Counted from the first letter of the stretch, positions 14,939 to 23,720 are shown. The stretch is DNA of 34,509 nt from Pseudonocardiales bacterium (GCA_019247305.1 JAFAPC010000038.1:1-34509); one strand, 5' to 3'. Notes: generated from the sequence alone by a model not told the origin. Translations and numbers: made by a program.

Positions 14939-17287
14939 ATGGCACCAGCACTGGACCGGGCCAAGGCGCTCGAGATCGCCTTGGCCCAGATCGAAAAGCA
15001 GCACGGCAAGGGCTCGGTGATGCGCCTTGGTGAGGAAGGCCGCGCGCCCATCGAGGTGATCCCCACCGGGTCTATCGCGTTGGACGTGGCGCTGGGCATC
15101 GGTGGCCTGCCCCGCGGCCGGGTCGTGGAGGTGTACGGCCCGGAGTCCTCCGGAAAAACGACGGTCGCGCTGCACGCAGTGGCTAACGCCCAGCGGGCCG
15201 GTGGGATCGCCGCCTTCATCGACGCCGAGCACGCGCTGGATCCTGACTACGCGAAGGCGCTCGGAGTGGACACCGACGCCCTGCTGGTTTCCCAGCCGGA
15301 CACCGGGGAGCAGGCGCTGGAGATCACCGACATGCTGATCCGCTCCGGTGCGCTGGACGTCGTGGTCATCGACTCGGTGGCGGCCCTCGTCCCGCGGGCG
15401 GAAATCGAGGGTGAGATGGGCGACGCGCACGTCGGCCTGCAGGCCCGGCTGATGAGCCAGGCGCTGCGAAAGATCACTGGTGCGCTGAGCAACTCAGGCA
15501 CCACCGCGATCTTCATCAACCAGCTCCGCGAGAAGGTCGGGGTCTTCTTCGGCTCCCCGGAGACCACCACTGGCGGCAAGGCGCTGAAGTTTTACGCCTC
15601 GATACGGCTGGATATCCGCCGGGTTGAGACGCTCAAGGACGGCTCGGACGCAGTAGGCAACCGGACTCGCGTCAAAGTCGTGAAAAATAAGTGCGTTGCT
15701 GCGGGAACCCGGGTGTTTGACCCGGTCACGGGTCAGACGCACGTGATTGAGGACGTCGTCGACGGCCAGCTTCCGGTGCACGTGGTGGCCACTGACAAGG
15801 CAGGGATGCTGCACAGCCGACCGGTAGTCTCCTGGTTCGACCAGGGCGAGCAGGACGTGATGGGTCTCCAGATGAGAGACGGCACCGAGCTGTGGGTGAC
15901 CCCCGACCACAAGATCCTCACTGAGGATGGCTGGCGCCCGGCAAGTCAACTCATCCCTGGGGATCGAGTGGCGCGACCCCGCGAGTTCCTGGGATTCGGA
16001 GACGCCGAGCCAGTGACTCCCGAGCACGCTCGTCTACTCGGTTACTTGATCGGTGACGGCTACGTCGGTGGTAAGACACCCGTGAGGTTCATCAACTTCT
16101 CCCGCGCGTTGCAGGATGATGCCACTCAGATCGCTGGGACGCTCGGATGCGCTGCCAAGCCCCGGCCGAATGATACTGAGATCGTATTCTCGCACCGCCC
16201 AGGCGAGAAGAACGGAGTGCTCGAGCTGTGCCGAAAGGCCGGAATCTGGGGCAAGCTAGCGTCGGAGAAGCAGATCCCGCCACTCTTCTTCACGCACGAC
16301 ATCTCTGCCGAGGTGCTTTCTAATCTGCTCTTCGGTCTGTTCGAAACAGACGGATGCGTGACCCGTGACCAAACTGGCGGAATTCGAGTCGGTTACTGGA
16401 CAACTTCCGAGCAACTCGCTCAGCAGCTCCACTGGTTGCTACTGCGGTGGAGCATCGGAAGCAGTATTCGGAGACGGGAGTCACGTGCTGAGGGAGGCGT
16501 CGTGGAAGGTTGGCGGATCGTCGGCAAGCTTCCGGCCTGGGAAGTGCGCATCGCCGGAATTGACAACGTAGCGACGTTCGCTAAGACGGTGCCCATGTGG
16601 GGGCCGCGAGGCCAGATATTGACCCGGGAAATCACCGCACTCGTCGGCCGCTACCGTGGTTCGCAGAGCGTCTATCTCGCGTCTGAGGTTTACGAACCGG
16701 TGCTCGCACATCTCGCCGTCCGGGGAGTGACTCCGCAGCTAGCAGCACAGCTGATCGGCGATCGGGCGGGAAGTCCGCAAGGCGGGATGAGGCAGGTCCT
16801 TGGCCTCCACCGGTTGCGGCGTGATCGTCTCTCCCGTCTCGCGGACGCCCTCGACGACGTATTTCTTCAGGAGATCCTCGCCGAGGGACTATGCTACTCG
16901 CGGATCGCCGCTATTCTGCCCTCCCGCCGGTGCCGGACGTTCGATATCGAGGTCGATGAGCTGCACAACTTCGTTGCGAACGATGTCGTGGTTCACAACT
17001 GCGCTCCACCCTTCAAACAAGCAGAGTTCGACATTCTGTACGGCCATGGGATCAGCAAGGAGGGCTCGCTCATCGATCTGGGGGTGGAGCAGGGCGTCAT
17101 CCGCAAGTCGGGCGCCTGGTACACCTACGAGGGCGACCAGCTGGGCCAGGGCAAGGAGAACGCGCGCAAATTTCTCGCCGACAATCCCGACGTCGCTGCC
17201 GAGATCGAGAAGCGGATCAAGGACAAACTGGGTATCGGGGCAAAGCTCGACAACGACCAGACCGTGCCGGCCCCGGTGGACTTCTGA
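14939..17287 (+). CDS. recA: RecA recombinase precursor containing an intein
   Basis: The precursor has 782 residues; removing the 436-residue intein leaves a normal 346-residue RecA. RecA forms ATP-dependent filaments on single-stranded DNA, drives homologous recombination and triggers LexA self-cleavage. Walker A GPESSGKT is at residues 67-74, the Walker B strand is [11 protein letters not shown], and the L2 region contains [13 protein letters not shown]. The N-extein (14939-15691, 251 aa) ends in VVKNK and the C-extein (17000-17287, 95 aa) begins with [11 protein letters not shown]. The ATG at 14939 has GAGGTGA 8 nt upstream. The stop overlaps recX by one base (TGATG). The leader holds a LexA box and two DnaA-like boxes. 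Longer in-frame extension upstream is not supported. Confidence 0.97.
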   Translation: MAPALDRAKALEIALAQIEKQHGKGSVMRLGEEGRAPIEVIPTGSIALDVALGIGGLPRGRVVEVYGPESSGKTTVALHAVANAQRAGGIAAFIDAEHALDPDYAKALGVDTDALLVSQPDTGEQALEITDMLIRSGALDVVVIDSVAALVPRAEIEGEMGDAHVGLQARLMSQALRKITGALSNSGTTAIFINQLREKVGVFFGSPETTTGGKALKFYASIRLDIRRVETLKDGSDAVGNRTRVKVVKNKCVAAGTRVFDPVTGQTHVIEDVVDGQLPVHVVATDKAGMLHSRPVVSWFDQGEQDVMGLQMRDGTELWVTPDHKILTEDGWRPASQLIPGDRVARPREFLGFGDAEPVTPEHARLLGYLIGDGYVGGKTPVRFINFSRALQDDATQIAGTLGCAAKPRPNDTEIVFSHRPGEKNGVLELCRKAGIWGKLASEKQIPPLFFTHDISAEVLSNLLFGLFETDGCVTRDQTGGIRVGYWTTSEQLAQQLHWLLLRWSIGSSIRRRESRAEGGVVEGWRIVGKLPAWEVRIAGIDNVATFAKTVPMWGPRGQILTREITALVGRYRGSQSVYLASEVYEPVLAHLAVRGVTPQLAAQLIGDRAGSPQGGMRQVLGLHRLRRDRLSRLADALDDVFLQEILAEGLCYSRIAAILPSRRCRTFDIEVDELHNFVANDVVVHNCAPPFKQAEFDILYGHGISKEGSLIDLGVEQGVIRKSGAWYTYEGDQLGQGKENARKFLADNPDVAAEIEKRIKDKLGIGAKLDNDQTVPAPVDF
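15692..16999 (+). mobile_element. RecA intein with LAGLIDADG homing endonuclease
   Basis: An in-frame insertion of 436 codons. It starts with Cys1 ([12 protein letters not shown]), has the block B TPDH (intein residues 70-73), a block F aspartate in [11 protein letters not shown] (D418), and ends VVVHN followed by Cys+1, so all splicing residues appear intact. Two LAGLIDADG motifs, LLGYLIGDG (D122) and LFGLFETDG (D220), suggest an active endonuclease. The insertion site (VVKNK | CxPPFK) and overall sequence correspond to the M. tuberculosis RecA intein (440 aa). Base composition is somewhat less GC-rich than the flanking exteins. Homing activity is inferred from motifs. Confidence 0.95.
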
Positions 17288-17883
17288 TGTCCCCGATCCG
17301 TCCCAAGACGTCCGGGGCACCGGTGAGAAGAAGCAACCCTGGGGTTGCTGGGTCTGCCGTGGCGGGTTTCCCGGCCGCCACGGCGATGAGTCCCGCGCAG
17401 CGAGCGCAGGGAATCTGCCTGCGGTTACTCACTGCGCGGCCGCGCAGCCGGGCCGAGCTGGCCGAGGCGTTGCGCAGGCGCGGGATTCCCGAGGAGATCG
17501 GCGGGTCAGTGCTCGACCGGCTGAACGAGGTGGGCCTGGTGGATGACGCAGCCTTCGCCGAGGTGGCGGTGCACTCCGGGCACCGCCACCTCGGCCTGGG
17601 CCGACGAGCGCTAAGTACCGAGCTCCGGCGCCGGGGAGTGCCAGATGAGATCGTCCGCGAGGCCGTGGAAACGGTGCGGCCTGAGGATGAAGAGCAGCGG
17701 GCCCGCGAACTCCTCCGCCGCAAGCTACGCACCAGCACCGCACGCAACGCCAGCACCCTGGCCCGCAAACTCGGCGGGATGCTGGTCCGTAAGGGCTACT
17801 CCGAGGCGCTGGCGTGGCGAGTGGTTCGTGAGGAGCTCAGTCCGGGTGACTGGTCCACCGAGGTCGAGCCGTGTCCTGACTGA
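17287..17883 (+). CDS. recX: RecX regulatory protein
   Basis: A 198-residue helical protein that binds RecA filaments and restrains their activity. After a non-conserved basic N-terminal tail of about 35 residues come the three-helix RecX repeats: CLRLLTARPRSRAELAEALR, VLDRLNEVGLVDDAAFAEV, and LGLGRRALSTELRRRGVPDE. The final KLGGMLVRKGYSEALAWRVV is the typical RecX end. The ATG shares a base with the recA stop (TGATG), so translation is coupled and both should follow the same SOS control. The last 88 bp overlap the 3' end of the convergent lysR gene. Confidence 0.93.
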   Translation: MSPIRPKTSGAPVRRSNPGVAGSAVAGFPAATAMSPAQRAQGICLRLLTARPRSRAELAEALRRRGIPEEIGGSVLDRLNEVGLVDDAAFAEVAVHSGHRHLGLGRRALSTELRRRGVPDEIVREAVETVRPEDEEQRARELLRRKLRTSTARNASTLARKLGGMLVRKGYSEALAWRVVREELSPGDWSTEVEPCPD

Positions 17884-18827
17884 CCACCGGCTGCTCCGCC
17901 GGGGACGATGAATTCGACACCAGCGGGGAGGCCGCCGTGGGCGTGCGCATCACTGAGCAGCTGCAACAATGTGGTCCGGAACTCCTCAGCGGCTCGGGTT
18001 GGGCGCATGTCGGTGCGGTGGGCCAGCGTGATCGTGCGAATGGGAATGGGAGGTGCGAACGGCACACCACGAAGCTGGGGGCGGCTGTGGAGAACCATGC
18101 TGGGGACCACGGCAATCCCGAGGCCGGCTTCGACAAAGCTGAGTACCGCGTCCATCTCACCCCCTTCGATGGCGAATTGTGGCTGAAACCCGGCTCGCTG
18201 ACAGGCCGCGAGGGTCATTGATCGAAGGTCGTAGCCCTCGCGGAACATCACCAACGGGCGATCTCGGAGGTCTTCAGTGCGAAATGAGTCAAGATCGAGG
18301 TCCATGGCGCGGGGCACGGCGACGGTAAGTTGCTCGCGAAGGATCGGGACCGTATCCAGGGTGGGATCCCCTCGATGCACCGGCGATGTGATCATCGCCA
18401 GATCGATGGCTCCGTCCGCGAGCTGGCGTACCAGATCCCGGGACCCGCTTTCGTCGATGACGAGTTGGATGCCTGGGTAGCGGAGGCGGAAGCGGGCGAG
18501 CGCCTGCGCCAGCAGCCCGGTGCAGAGGCTTGGCGTGGCGCCCAGCCGTAGCCGGCCCCGGCGAAGCTCGGCCAGCTCATGCACCTGCACCCGGGCGCTC
18601 TCAACATCTGTCAGAATCCGCCGGGCGAACGGGACGAGCGCCTCCCCCGCTGGGGTGAGCGTCACGTTACCCCGGGCCCGATGGAACAGCTCGCTGCCTA
18701 GTTCGCGCTCGAGACAGTGGATCTGTTTGCTCAGCGACGGTTGGGCAACGTGCGTGAGCTCAGCTGCCCGGGTGAAGTGACGGGTCCGGGCGACGGCCAG
18801 GAAGTACACCAACTGCTGTAACTGCAT
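17796..18827 (-). CDS. LysR-family transcriptional regulator
   Basis: A 343-residue LTTR. The N-terminal winged helix-turn-helix (MQLQQLVYFLAVARTRHFTR, then AAELTHVAQPSLSKQIHCLE, residues 1-45) is clear, followed by a periplasmic-binding-like effector domain. It is divergent from sdhCAB and so is the obvious candidate regulator of that operon; the effector is unknown. The last ~40 residues (Gly/Ser-rich) exceed a standard LTTR and are encoded antisense to recX. ATG at 18827 has no Shine-Dalgarno, but TAAGCT ends 6 nt upstream within a LysR-type palindrome, suggesting leaderless autoregulated expression. Confidence 0.93.
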   Translation of the reverse strand: MQLQQLVYFLAVARTRHFTRAAELTHVAQPSLSKQIHCLERELGSELFHRARGNVTLTPAGEALVPFARRILTDVESARVQVHELAELRRGRLRLGATPSLCTGLLAQALARFRLRYPGIQLVIDESGSRDLVRQLADGAIDLAMITSPVHRGDPTLDTVPILREQLTVAVPRAMDLDLDSFRTEDLRDRPLVMFREGYDLRSMTLAACQRAGFQPQFAIEGGEMDAVLSFVEAGLGIAVVPSMVLHSRPQLRGVPFAPPIPIRTITLAHRTDMRPTRAAEEFRTTLLQLLSDAHAHGGLPAGVEFIVPGGAAGGQSGHGSTSVDQSPGLSSSRTTRHASASE

Positions 18828-18831
18828 CGTG

Positions 18832-18846
18832 ATAGCTTACGACTAT
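18832..18846. promoter_or_regulatory. LysR-type operator overlapping the lysR -10 element
   Basis: ATAG-N7-CTAT is a small palindrome containing the T-N11-A core of LTTR sites. On the minus strand its centre includes TAAGCT (18834-18839), 6 nt before the lysR ATG. Binding here would occlude lysR transcription. The sdhC start is 171 bp away on the other strand. Confidence 0.55.
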
Positions 18847-19016
18847 TGAGACGAGCGTCACCATGTCTTGGACCTGCGCCACGCAGGCGGCTTATTGTCG
18901 GTTTTAGCCACGTTCCGCTACGCGGGCCGCCGACCCGTGGCGATAGTGCCGGTTGCGGCCGCCACCGCACGTTGACCTGACCACCCTGGCCTGTGGCCCC
19001 GAGTTGAATCGACGTT

Positions 19017-19853
19017 ATGACCACCACTTCACCGTCCTCCCCGTCCGGAGTCGGCCAGTCCAGTCGGATACCCCCCGCTCGGGCAGCGATCGCCGCCCGG
19101 ACCTTGCGTAGCGACCGTTGGTGGGTCTCACCCTTGGTGACTGCCATCGTGCTGGGAATCTTCATCATCTACACGACGATCCGGTTATTCATGCGGCATG
19201 ACTACTGGGTCGATGAATACCGCTACCTCACTCCGTTGTACTCGCCGTGCTTGAGTGAATCGTGCGCGCCGGGCTCGTCGCATTTCGGCACCCCGCTGCC
19301 AACGTTCCCACTGGCACTGCCGCTGCCGATCCTGATTTTCCCGGTTCTCGCCGGCTTCCGAGCCAGCTGTTACTACTACCGCAAGGCCGGCTACCGAGCT
19401 TTTCTCCTGTCGCCGCCGGGATGCGCCGTGGCTGAGCCGGCGAAGAAATACACCGGGGAAACCCGTCTCCCGCTGGTTCTGCAAAATCTACATCGATATT
19501 TTTTCTACCTGGCCAGTGTATTACTTCTGATCAATACCTATGATGCCGTGTTGGCGTTCTTCCCCCTCAATGGTGGCTTCGGGGTGGGTTTGGGCTCGTT
19601 GATCTTGCTGATCAACGTCACGATGCTGTGGCTGTACTCGCTGTCCTGCCATGCGTGCCGGCACATTTTCGGTGGTCGGCTGAAGAATTTCTCCCAGCAT
19701 CCCATGCGGTATTGGCTCTGGACGCAGCTGTCCAAGCTCAACGGGCGCCACATGCAGTTCGCATGGGTTTCGCTGATCACGGTGATGCTCACGGACTTCT
19801 ACATCATGGCCGTCTCCGCGGGCTGGATAGCCGACCTACGTCTCATCAACTGA
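19017..19853 (+). CDS. sdhC: Succinate dehydrogenase membrane subunit (Sdh1 type SdhC)
   Basis: A 278-residue membrane protein with about five hydrophobic segments (residues ~36-58, 97-114, 161-183, 188-210, 248-271). It resembles Rv0249c, the membrane anchor of mycobacterial Sdh1, in length, topology and the N-terminal LRSDRWWVSPL. Six cysteines occur (78, 83, 118, 136, 211, 214), with C211-H-A-C214-R-H216 as a compact cluster; the mycobacterial enzyme is reported to hold a membrane-embedded Rieske-type cluster and these are candidate ligands (inference). It passes electrons from succinate oxidation to quinone. The ATG at 19017 has no good Shine-Dalgarno. First gene of sdhCAB; 55 bp before sdhA. 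Confidence 0.83.
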   Translation: MTTTSPSSPSGVGQSSRIPPARAAIAARTLRSDRWWVSPLVTAIVLGIFIIYTTIRLFMRHDYWVDEYRYLTPLYSPCLSESCAPGSSHFGTPLPTFPLALPLPILIFPVLAGFRASCYYYRKAGYRAFLLSPPGCAVAEPAKKYTGETRLPLVLQNLHRYFFYLASVLLLINTYDAVLAFFPLNGGFGVGLGSLILLINVTMLWLYSLSCHACRHIFGGRLKNFSQHPMRYWLWTQLSKLNGRHMQFAWVSLITVMLTDFYIMAVSAGWIADLRLIN

Positions 19854-19908
19854 CTGTGCTAGTTCAACTGGACGGGTTTTGTTCAACCGACGAGGGAACT
19901 GAATAGCT

Positions 19909-21888
19909 ATGATCGAGATCGAGCGGCACGACTACGACGTCGTGGTGATCGGCGCAGGCGGCGCCGGGCTGCGTGCCGCGATCGAGGCCCGTGAACTGGG
20001 CAAGCGCACCGCTGTGGTGTGTAAATCTTTGTTCGGCAAGGCCCACACCGTGATGGCCGAGGGCGGTATTGCGGCGTCGATGGGCAACGTGAACTCACGA
20101 GACAACTGGCAGGTCCATTTTCGCGACACCATGCGCGGGGGCAAGTTTCTCAACAACTGGCGGATGGCCGAGCTGCACGCGAAGGAAGCGCCGCAGCGGG
20201 TATGGGAACTGGAGACCTACGGCGCACTATTCGACCGCACCAAAGACGGCAAGATTAGTCAGCGCAACTTCGGTGGACACAAATACCCTCGATTGGCCCA
20301 TGTGGGTGACCGTACCGGCCTAGAGCTGATCCGCACGCTGCAGCAGAAGATTGTCTCGTTGCAGCAGGAGGATTTCGCCCAATACGGTGACTATGAGGCT
20401 ACGCTCAAAGTCTTCGCCGAATGCACGATCACGGACCTGCTCACCGCTGATGGCGCGGTGGCCGGCGCGTTCGGCTATTGGCGGGAGACCGGCCGCTTCA
20501 TCCGGTTCGACGCACCGGCCGTGGTGCTGGCCACTGGAGGCATCGGAAAAGCGTTCAAGGTCACCAGCAACTCCTGGGAGTACACCGGGGACGGGCACGC
20601 GCTCGCGCTGCGGTGTGGCGCGGCGTTGATTAACATGGAGTTCGTTCAGTTCCACCCCACGGGGATGGTATGGCCGCCCAGCGTCAAGGGAATCCTGGTC
20701 ACCGAGTCGGTCCGCGGTGATGGTGGGGTGCTGCGCAACTCCGAGAATAAGCGCTTCATGTTCGACTACATCCCTGAGGTCTTCGCCGACCAGTACGCGA
20801 CATCGGAGCAAGAAGCTGACCGCTGGTACGACGATCCGGACAACAACCGCCGGCCACCGGAGCTGCTGCCTCGGGACGAAGTCGCGCGTGCGATCAACTC
20901 CGAAGTGAAAGCGGACCGCGGGTCCCCGCATGGCGGGGTCTTCCTCGACATCTCGACCCGGCTTCCCGCTAAGGTCATCATGAAGCGGCTTCCGTCGATG
21001 TACCACCAGTTTAAGGAACTGGCCGACGTCGACATCACGGCTGAGCCCATGGAGGTCGGCCCTACCTGTCACTACGTCATGGGTGGTGTGGAAGTCGATC
21101 CGGACACTGCGGCGGCCTCGGTGCGCGGACTGTTCGCGGCCGGTGAGGTTGCCGGCGGGATGCATGGCTCCAACCGGCTGGGTGGTAACTCGCTGTCCGA
21201 CCTGCTCGTTTTCGGCCGCCGGGCTGGCCTCGGAGCGGCGATCTATGTCGATTCACTGGGCGGGCGCCGGCCCTCGGTTCGCGAGGCCGACGTGGAGGCC
21301 GCTGCGCAGCGGGCGATCAGTCCCTTCCGTACCGGAACGGAGGATGTCGACGCCGAGAACCCCTACTTGTTGCAGCAAGCTCGCCCTGCTGGAACTGCAC
21401 GTGAGCTGAGGGAGGATGTCGACGCCGAGAACCCCTACTTGTTGCAGCAAGAGCTCCAGCAGACCATGAATGACCTGGTCGGCATTATCCGCACGGCAGC
21501 GGAGATGGAACTTGCGCTCAAAAGACTCGACGAGCTGCGTCGTCGAGCCCAGCACGTCGCGGTGGAGGGTCACCGGCAGTTCAATTCCGGCTGGCACCTC
21601 GCACTGGACCTGCGCAACATGCTCGCGGTAAGTGAGTGCATCGCACGGGCCGCGCTGGAGCGCACCGAGAGCCGGGGCGGGCACACCCGAGACGACTACC
21701 CGGTTATGGATCGTGAATGGCGACATGTCCTGCTGGTATGCACCCAGCACACCACGGGAGCTGACAGCAGCGTGCACGTCGGACGCAAGGAGCAGGTTCC
21801 GATGCGCGCGGACCTGGTTGACCTATTCGAACATGACGAGTTGAGGAAGTACTTCACCGCCGAGGAGCTCCCAGGAAGGACAGACTGA
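19909..21888 (+). CDS. sdhA: Succinate dehydrogenase/fumarate reductase flavoprotein subunit
   Basis: A 659-residue FAD-linked subunit that oxidises succinate to fumarate. FAD-binding motifs are VVVIGAGGAGLRAAIEA and HTVMAEGGIAAS; the active-site region includes FVQFHPTGM, and GEVAGGMHGSNRLGGNSLSD marks the second nucleotide-binding segment. Closest remembered relative is Rv0248c (about 646 aa). The 24 extra residues relative to a single-copy pattern arise from an in-frame duplication (residues 478-490 repeated at 502-514, with an unrelated 11-residue linker). It lies outside the catalytic motifs in the helical part, so the enzyme may tolerate it. ATG at 19909; sdhB follows after one base. 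Confidence 0.93.
   Translation: MIEIERHDYDVVVIGAGGAGLRAAIEARELGKRTAVVCKSLFGKAHTVMAEGGIAASMGNVNSRDNWQVHFRDTMRGGKFLNNWRMAELHAKEAPQRVWELETYGALFDRTKDGKISQRNFGGHKYPRLAHVGDRTGLELIRTLQQKIVSLQQEDFAQYGDYEATLKVFAECTITDLLTADGAVAGAFGYWRETGRFIRFDAPAVVLATGGIGKAFKVTSNSWEYTGDGHALALRCGAALINMEFVQFHPTGMVWPPSVKGILVTESVRGDGGVLRNSENKRFMFDYIPEVFADQYATSEQEADRWYDDPDNNRRPPELLPRDEVARAINSEVKADRGSPHGGVFLDISTRLPAKVIMKRLPSMYHQFKELADVDITAEPMEVGPTCHYVMGGVEVDPDTAAASVRGLFAAGEVAGGMHGSNRLGGNSLSDLLVFGRRAGLGAAIYVDSLGGRRPSVREADVEAAAQRAISPFRTGTEDVDAENPYLLQQARPAGTARELREDVDAENPYLLQQELQQTMNDLVGIIRTAAEMELALKRLDELRRRAQHVAVEGHRQFNSGWHLALDLRNMLAVSECIARAALERTESRGGHTRDDYPVMDREWRHVLLVCTQHTTGADSSVHVGRKEQVPMRADLVDLFEHDELRKYFTAEELPGRTD
21339..21451 (+). 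repeat. 41-bp perfect direct repeat inside sdhA
   Basis: Copies at 21339-21379 and 21411-21451 are identical over 41 bp and 72 bp apart, exactly 24 codons, so the frame is kept. Both encode EDVDAENPYLLQQ. The 31 bp between them are not a further copy; they contain CTGCTGGAACT (21386-21396), which is the reverse complement of AGCTCCAGCAG (21452-21462) with one mismatch, hinting at template switching. Confidence 0.95.
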
Positions 21889-21889
21889 C

Positions 21890-22648
21890 ATGGGCGACCA
21901 GCGGCGCTTCCAGGTATGGCGGGGTGACGCCCACGGCGGGAACCTCGTGGGTTTTGATGTCGAGGTCAATGAGGGAGAAGTGGTTCTCGATGTCATCCAC
22001 CGCCTGCAGGCCACTCAAGCGCCCGACCTCGCGGTGCGGTGGAACTGCAAGGCGGGCAAGTGCGGATCGTGTAGCGCCGAAATTAACGGCCGACCGCGGC
22101 TGATGTGCATGACGCGGATGTCCACGTTGCCGCCGCCGCTGCCGGTGACGGTCACTCCGTTGCGGACGTTCCCGGTTATCCGTGATCTCGTCACCGACGT
22201 CTCGTACAACTATCAGAAGGCGCGCGAGGTGCGTTCGTTCATGCCGCCTAAGGGTGTGCAGCCTGGCGAGTACCGGATGCAGCAAATGGATGTGGAACGC
22301 TCGCAAGAATTCCGCAAATGCATCGAGTGCTTCCTGTGTCAGAATACCTGTCACGTGATCCGCGACCACGAGGAGAACAAGGCGAGTTTCTCCGGACCGC
22401 GTTATCTCATGCGGATCGCTGAACTCGACATGCACCCGCTGGACGCAGCCGACGAGGAGGGTATTGATCGCAAACGTGCTGCGCAAAACGAACACGGCCT
22501 TGGGTTCTGCAACGTTACCAAGTGCTGCACTGAAGTGTGCCCGGAGCACATCAAGATCACTGATAACGCGCTGATCCCGATGAAAGAACGGGTAGCAGAC
22601 CTCCGCTTTGACCCGCTGATCCGGCTATTCCGCCGTAATCGGAGATAA
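21890..22648 (+). CDS. sdhB: Succinate dehydrogenase iron-sulfur subunit
   Basis: A 252-residue electron-transfer subunit linking the flavoprotein to the membrane subunit. The [2Fe-2S] ligands are in CKAGKCGSC (C53, C58, C61) and C73; the C-terminal ferredoxin-like domain has CIECFLCQNTCHV and CCTEVCPEHIKI for the [4Fe-4S] and third cluster. Length fits Rv0247c (248 aa). The ATG at 21890 lies one base after the sdhA stop, with AAGGA about 12 nt upstream, indicating an operon. Its stop is one base from the stop of the convergent solute-binding protein gene, leaving no room for a terminator between them. Confidence 0.94.
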   Translation: MGDQRRFQVWRGDAHGGNLVGFDVEVNEGEVVLDVIHRLQATQAPDLAVRWNCKAGKCGSCSAEINGRPRLMCMTRMSTLPPPLPVTVTPLRTFPVIRDLVTDVSYNYQKAREVRSFMPPKGVQPGEYRMQQMDVERSQEFRKCIECFLCQNTCHVIRDHEENKASFSGPRYLMRIAELDMHPLDAADEEGIDRKRAAQNEHGLGFCNVTKCCTEVCPEHIKITDNALIPMKERVADLRFDPLIRLFRRNRR

Positions 22649-22649
22649 A

Positions 22650-23720
22650 TCAGCGCAACACAGGGGGGGTGGGTACTGGAGTGCCCAGGTACTCAGCGTA
22701 GAGGCGAGCCCAGGTGCCGTCGTCAATCGCATGCCGCAGCACCGCGGTGACCCGCTGTCGCAGCAGCGGGTCACCGGGCGGCAAGCCGATGCCGTACTCC
22801 GTGGTCCCCAGCGGCTCGTCGATCACCCGCAGCGTGCCGGGCTCCTGGGACAGCAACGCGGACAGGGCGTCCTGACTCCCCGCGATCGCTTCGACGAGGC
22901 GATCCCCGAGCAGGGTCGCGCAGTTGGTCAGGTCCGCCCGGGTCTGTAGCCCGATGCCGTGGTCGGCCAGCGCCTTGGCGGCCGGTGAGTCCTCGGGTGC
23001 GCATACCTCCCCGTGACCGAGCGCGCTCAGGCTAGTCACCGGGCTGGTGGCGGGCACCGCCAGGCGCAGCGAGCGCACCAGGTAAGGACCCGCGATACCC
23101 ACCTTGGCGCTCCGCGCTGGGGTGATCTCATAGCCGCCGAGCACGAGATCCACCTCACCTCTGTCCAGGTCTCCCTCGCGGTTAATCGTGGGCACAGGCT
23201 TAAAACTGGTGCGGGCGGGATCCGCCCCCAAGTCGCGGGCGATCAGACCGAGCAACGCGATGTCGAATCCGGTGTAGCGGCCTGACTCTGGCGAGCGCTG
23301 CGCCAATCCGGGCGCCTCCTCGATCGCGACCCTGAGCTGCTCTTCGATCGCGATCCTGAGCTGGCCGCCCCCGACAGTCTGGCCGCCCCCGACAATCTGG
23401 TGGCTCCCGACAATCCGGTCGATGGTTGGCGATCCGCTGCTTGCCCGGGGCGCTGGGGCGACTTTGTCAAACGTGCTGCCAGCCACCGGAGCAGGATGAT
23501 TACGGAACAGGTCGATGACCGTATCGACGATCCGATTCTGCACCCACAGTGCCGCGATCACGAGCACGATGAGCAGGCAGCCGATCCGGCCTGGTCGGCG
23601 CTGCCCAGACCGGGGCGTGCTCCGCTGAGCGTCCGACTGGGACTGCGCCGACCGAGACCAGGTGCTCGCCGACGGTGTCGGCTCCGGTTCCGGCCAGGGC
23701 CGCTGAGGATCACAATCCAT
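22650..23720 (-). CDS. Membrane-anchored extracellular solute-binding protein (amino-acid type)
   Basis: About 356 residues from the ATG at 23720 (a GTG at 23750 is in frame and would add ten). Layout: a ~47-residue Pro/Ser-rich cytoplasmic tail, one transmembrane helix (GCLLIVLVIAALWV), a spacer, then a family-3 type solute-binding domain (GRYTGFDIALLGLIARDLGA, DLVLGGYEITPARS, YGIGLPPGDPLLRQRV). It is not a lipoprotein. It is related in fold to GluB but lacks its own permease or ATPase nearby, so it may be a sensor or an extra receptor for gluABCD. The spacer contains short tandem repeats. It overlaps the mntP-like gene by 11 bp at its start, so the two are probably co-transcribed. Ligand unknown. 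Confidence 0.75.
   Translation of the reverse strand: MDCDPQRPWPEPEPTPSASTWSRSAQSQSDAQRSTPRSGQRRPGRIGCLLIVLVIAALWVQNRIVDTVIDLFRNHPAPVAGSTFDKVAPAPRASSGSPTIDRIVGSHQIVGGGQTVGGGQLRIAIEEQLRVAIEEAPGLAQRSPESGRYTGFDIALLGLIARDLGADPARTSFKPVPTINREGDLDRGEVDLVLGGYEITPARSAKVGIAGPYLVRSLRLAVPATSPVTSLSALGHGEVCAPEDSPAAKALADHGIGLQTRADLTNCATLLGDRLVEAIAGSQDALSALLSQEPGTLRVIDEPLGTTEYGIGLPPGDPLLRQRVTAVLRHAIDDGTWARLYAEYLGTPVPTPPVLR
23317..23418. repeat. Short tandem repeats in the solute-binding protein linker
   Basis: Two 24-bp copies (23317-23340, 23341-23364; 21 of 24 identical) are followed by three 18-bp copies (23365-23382, 23383-23400, 23401-23418). All are multiples of three. On the coding strand they give IVGSHQ, IVGGGQ, TVGGGQ and then the LRIAIEEQ / LRVAIEEA pair, between membrane helix and binding domain. 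Confidence 0.9.
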
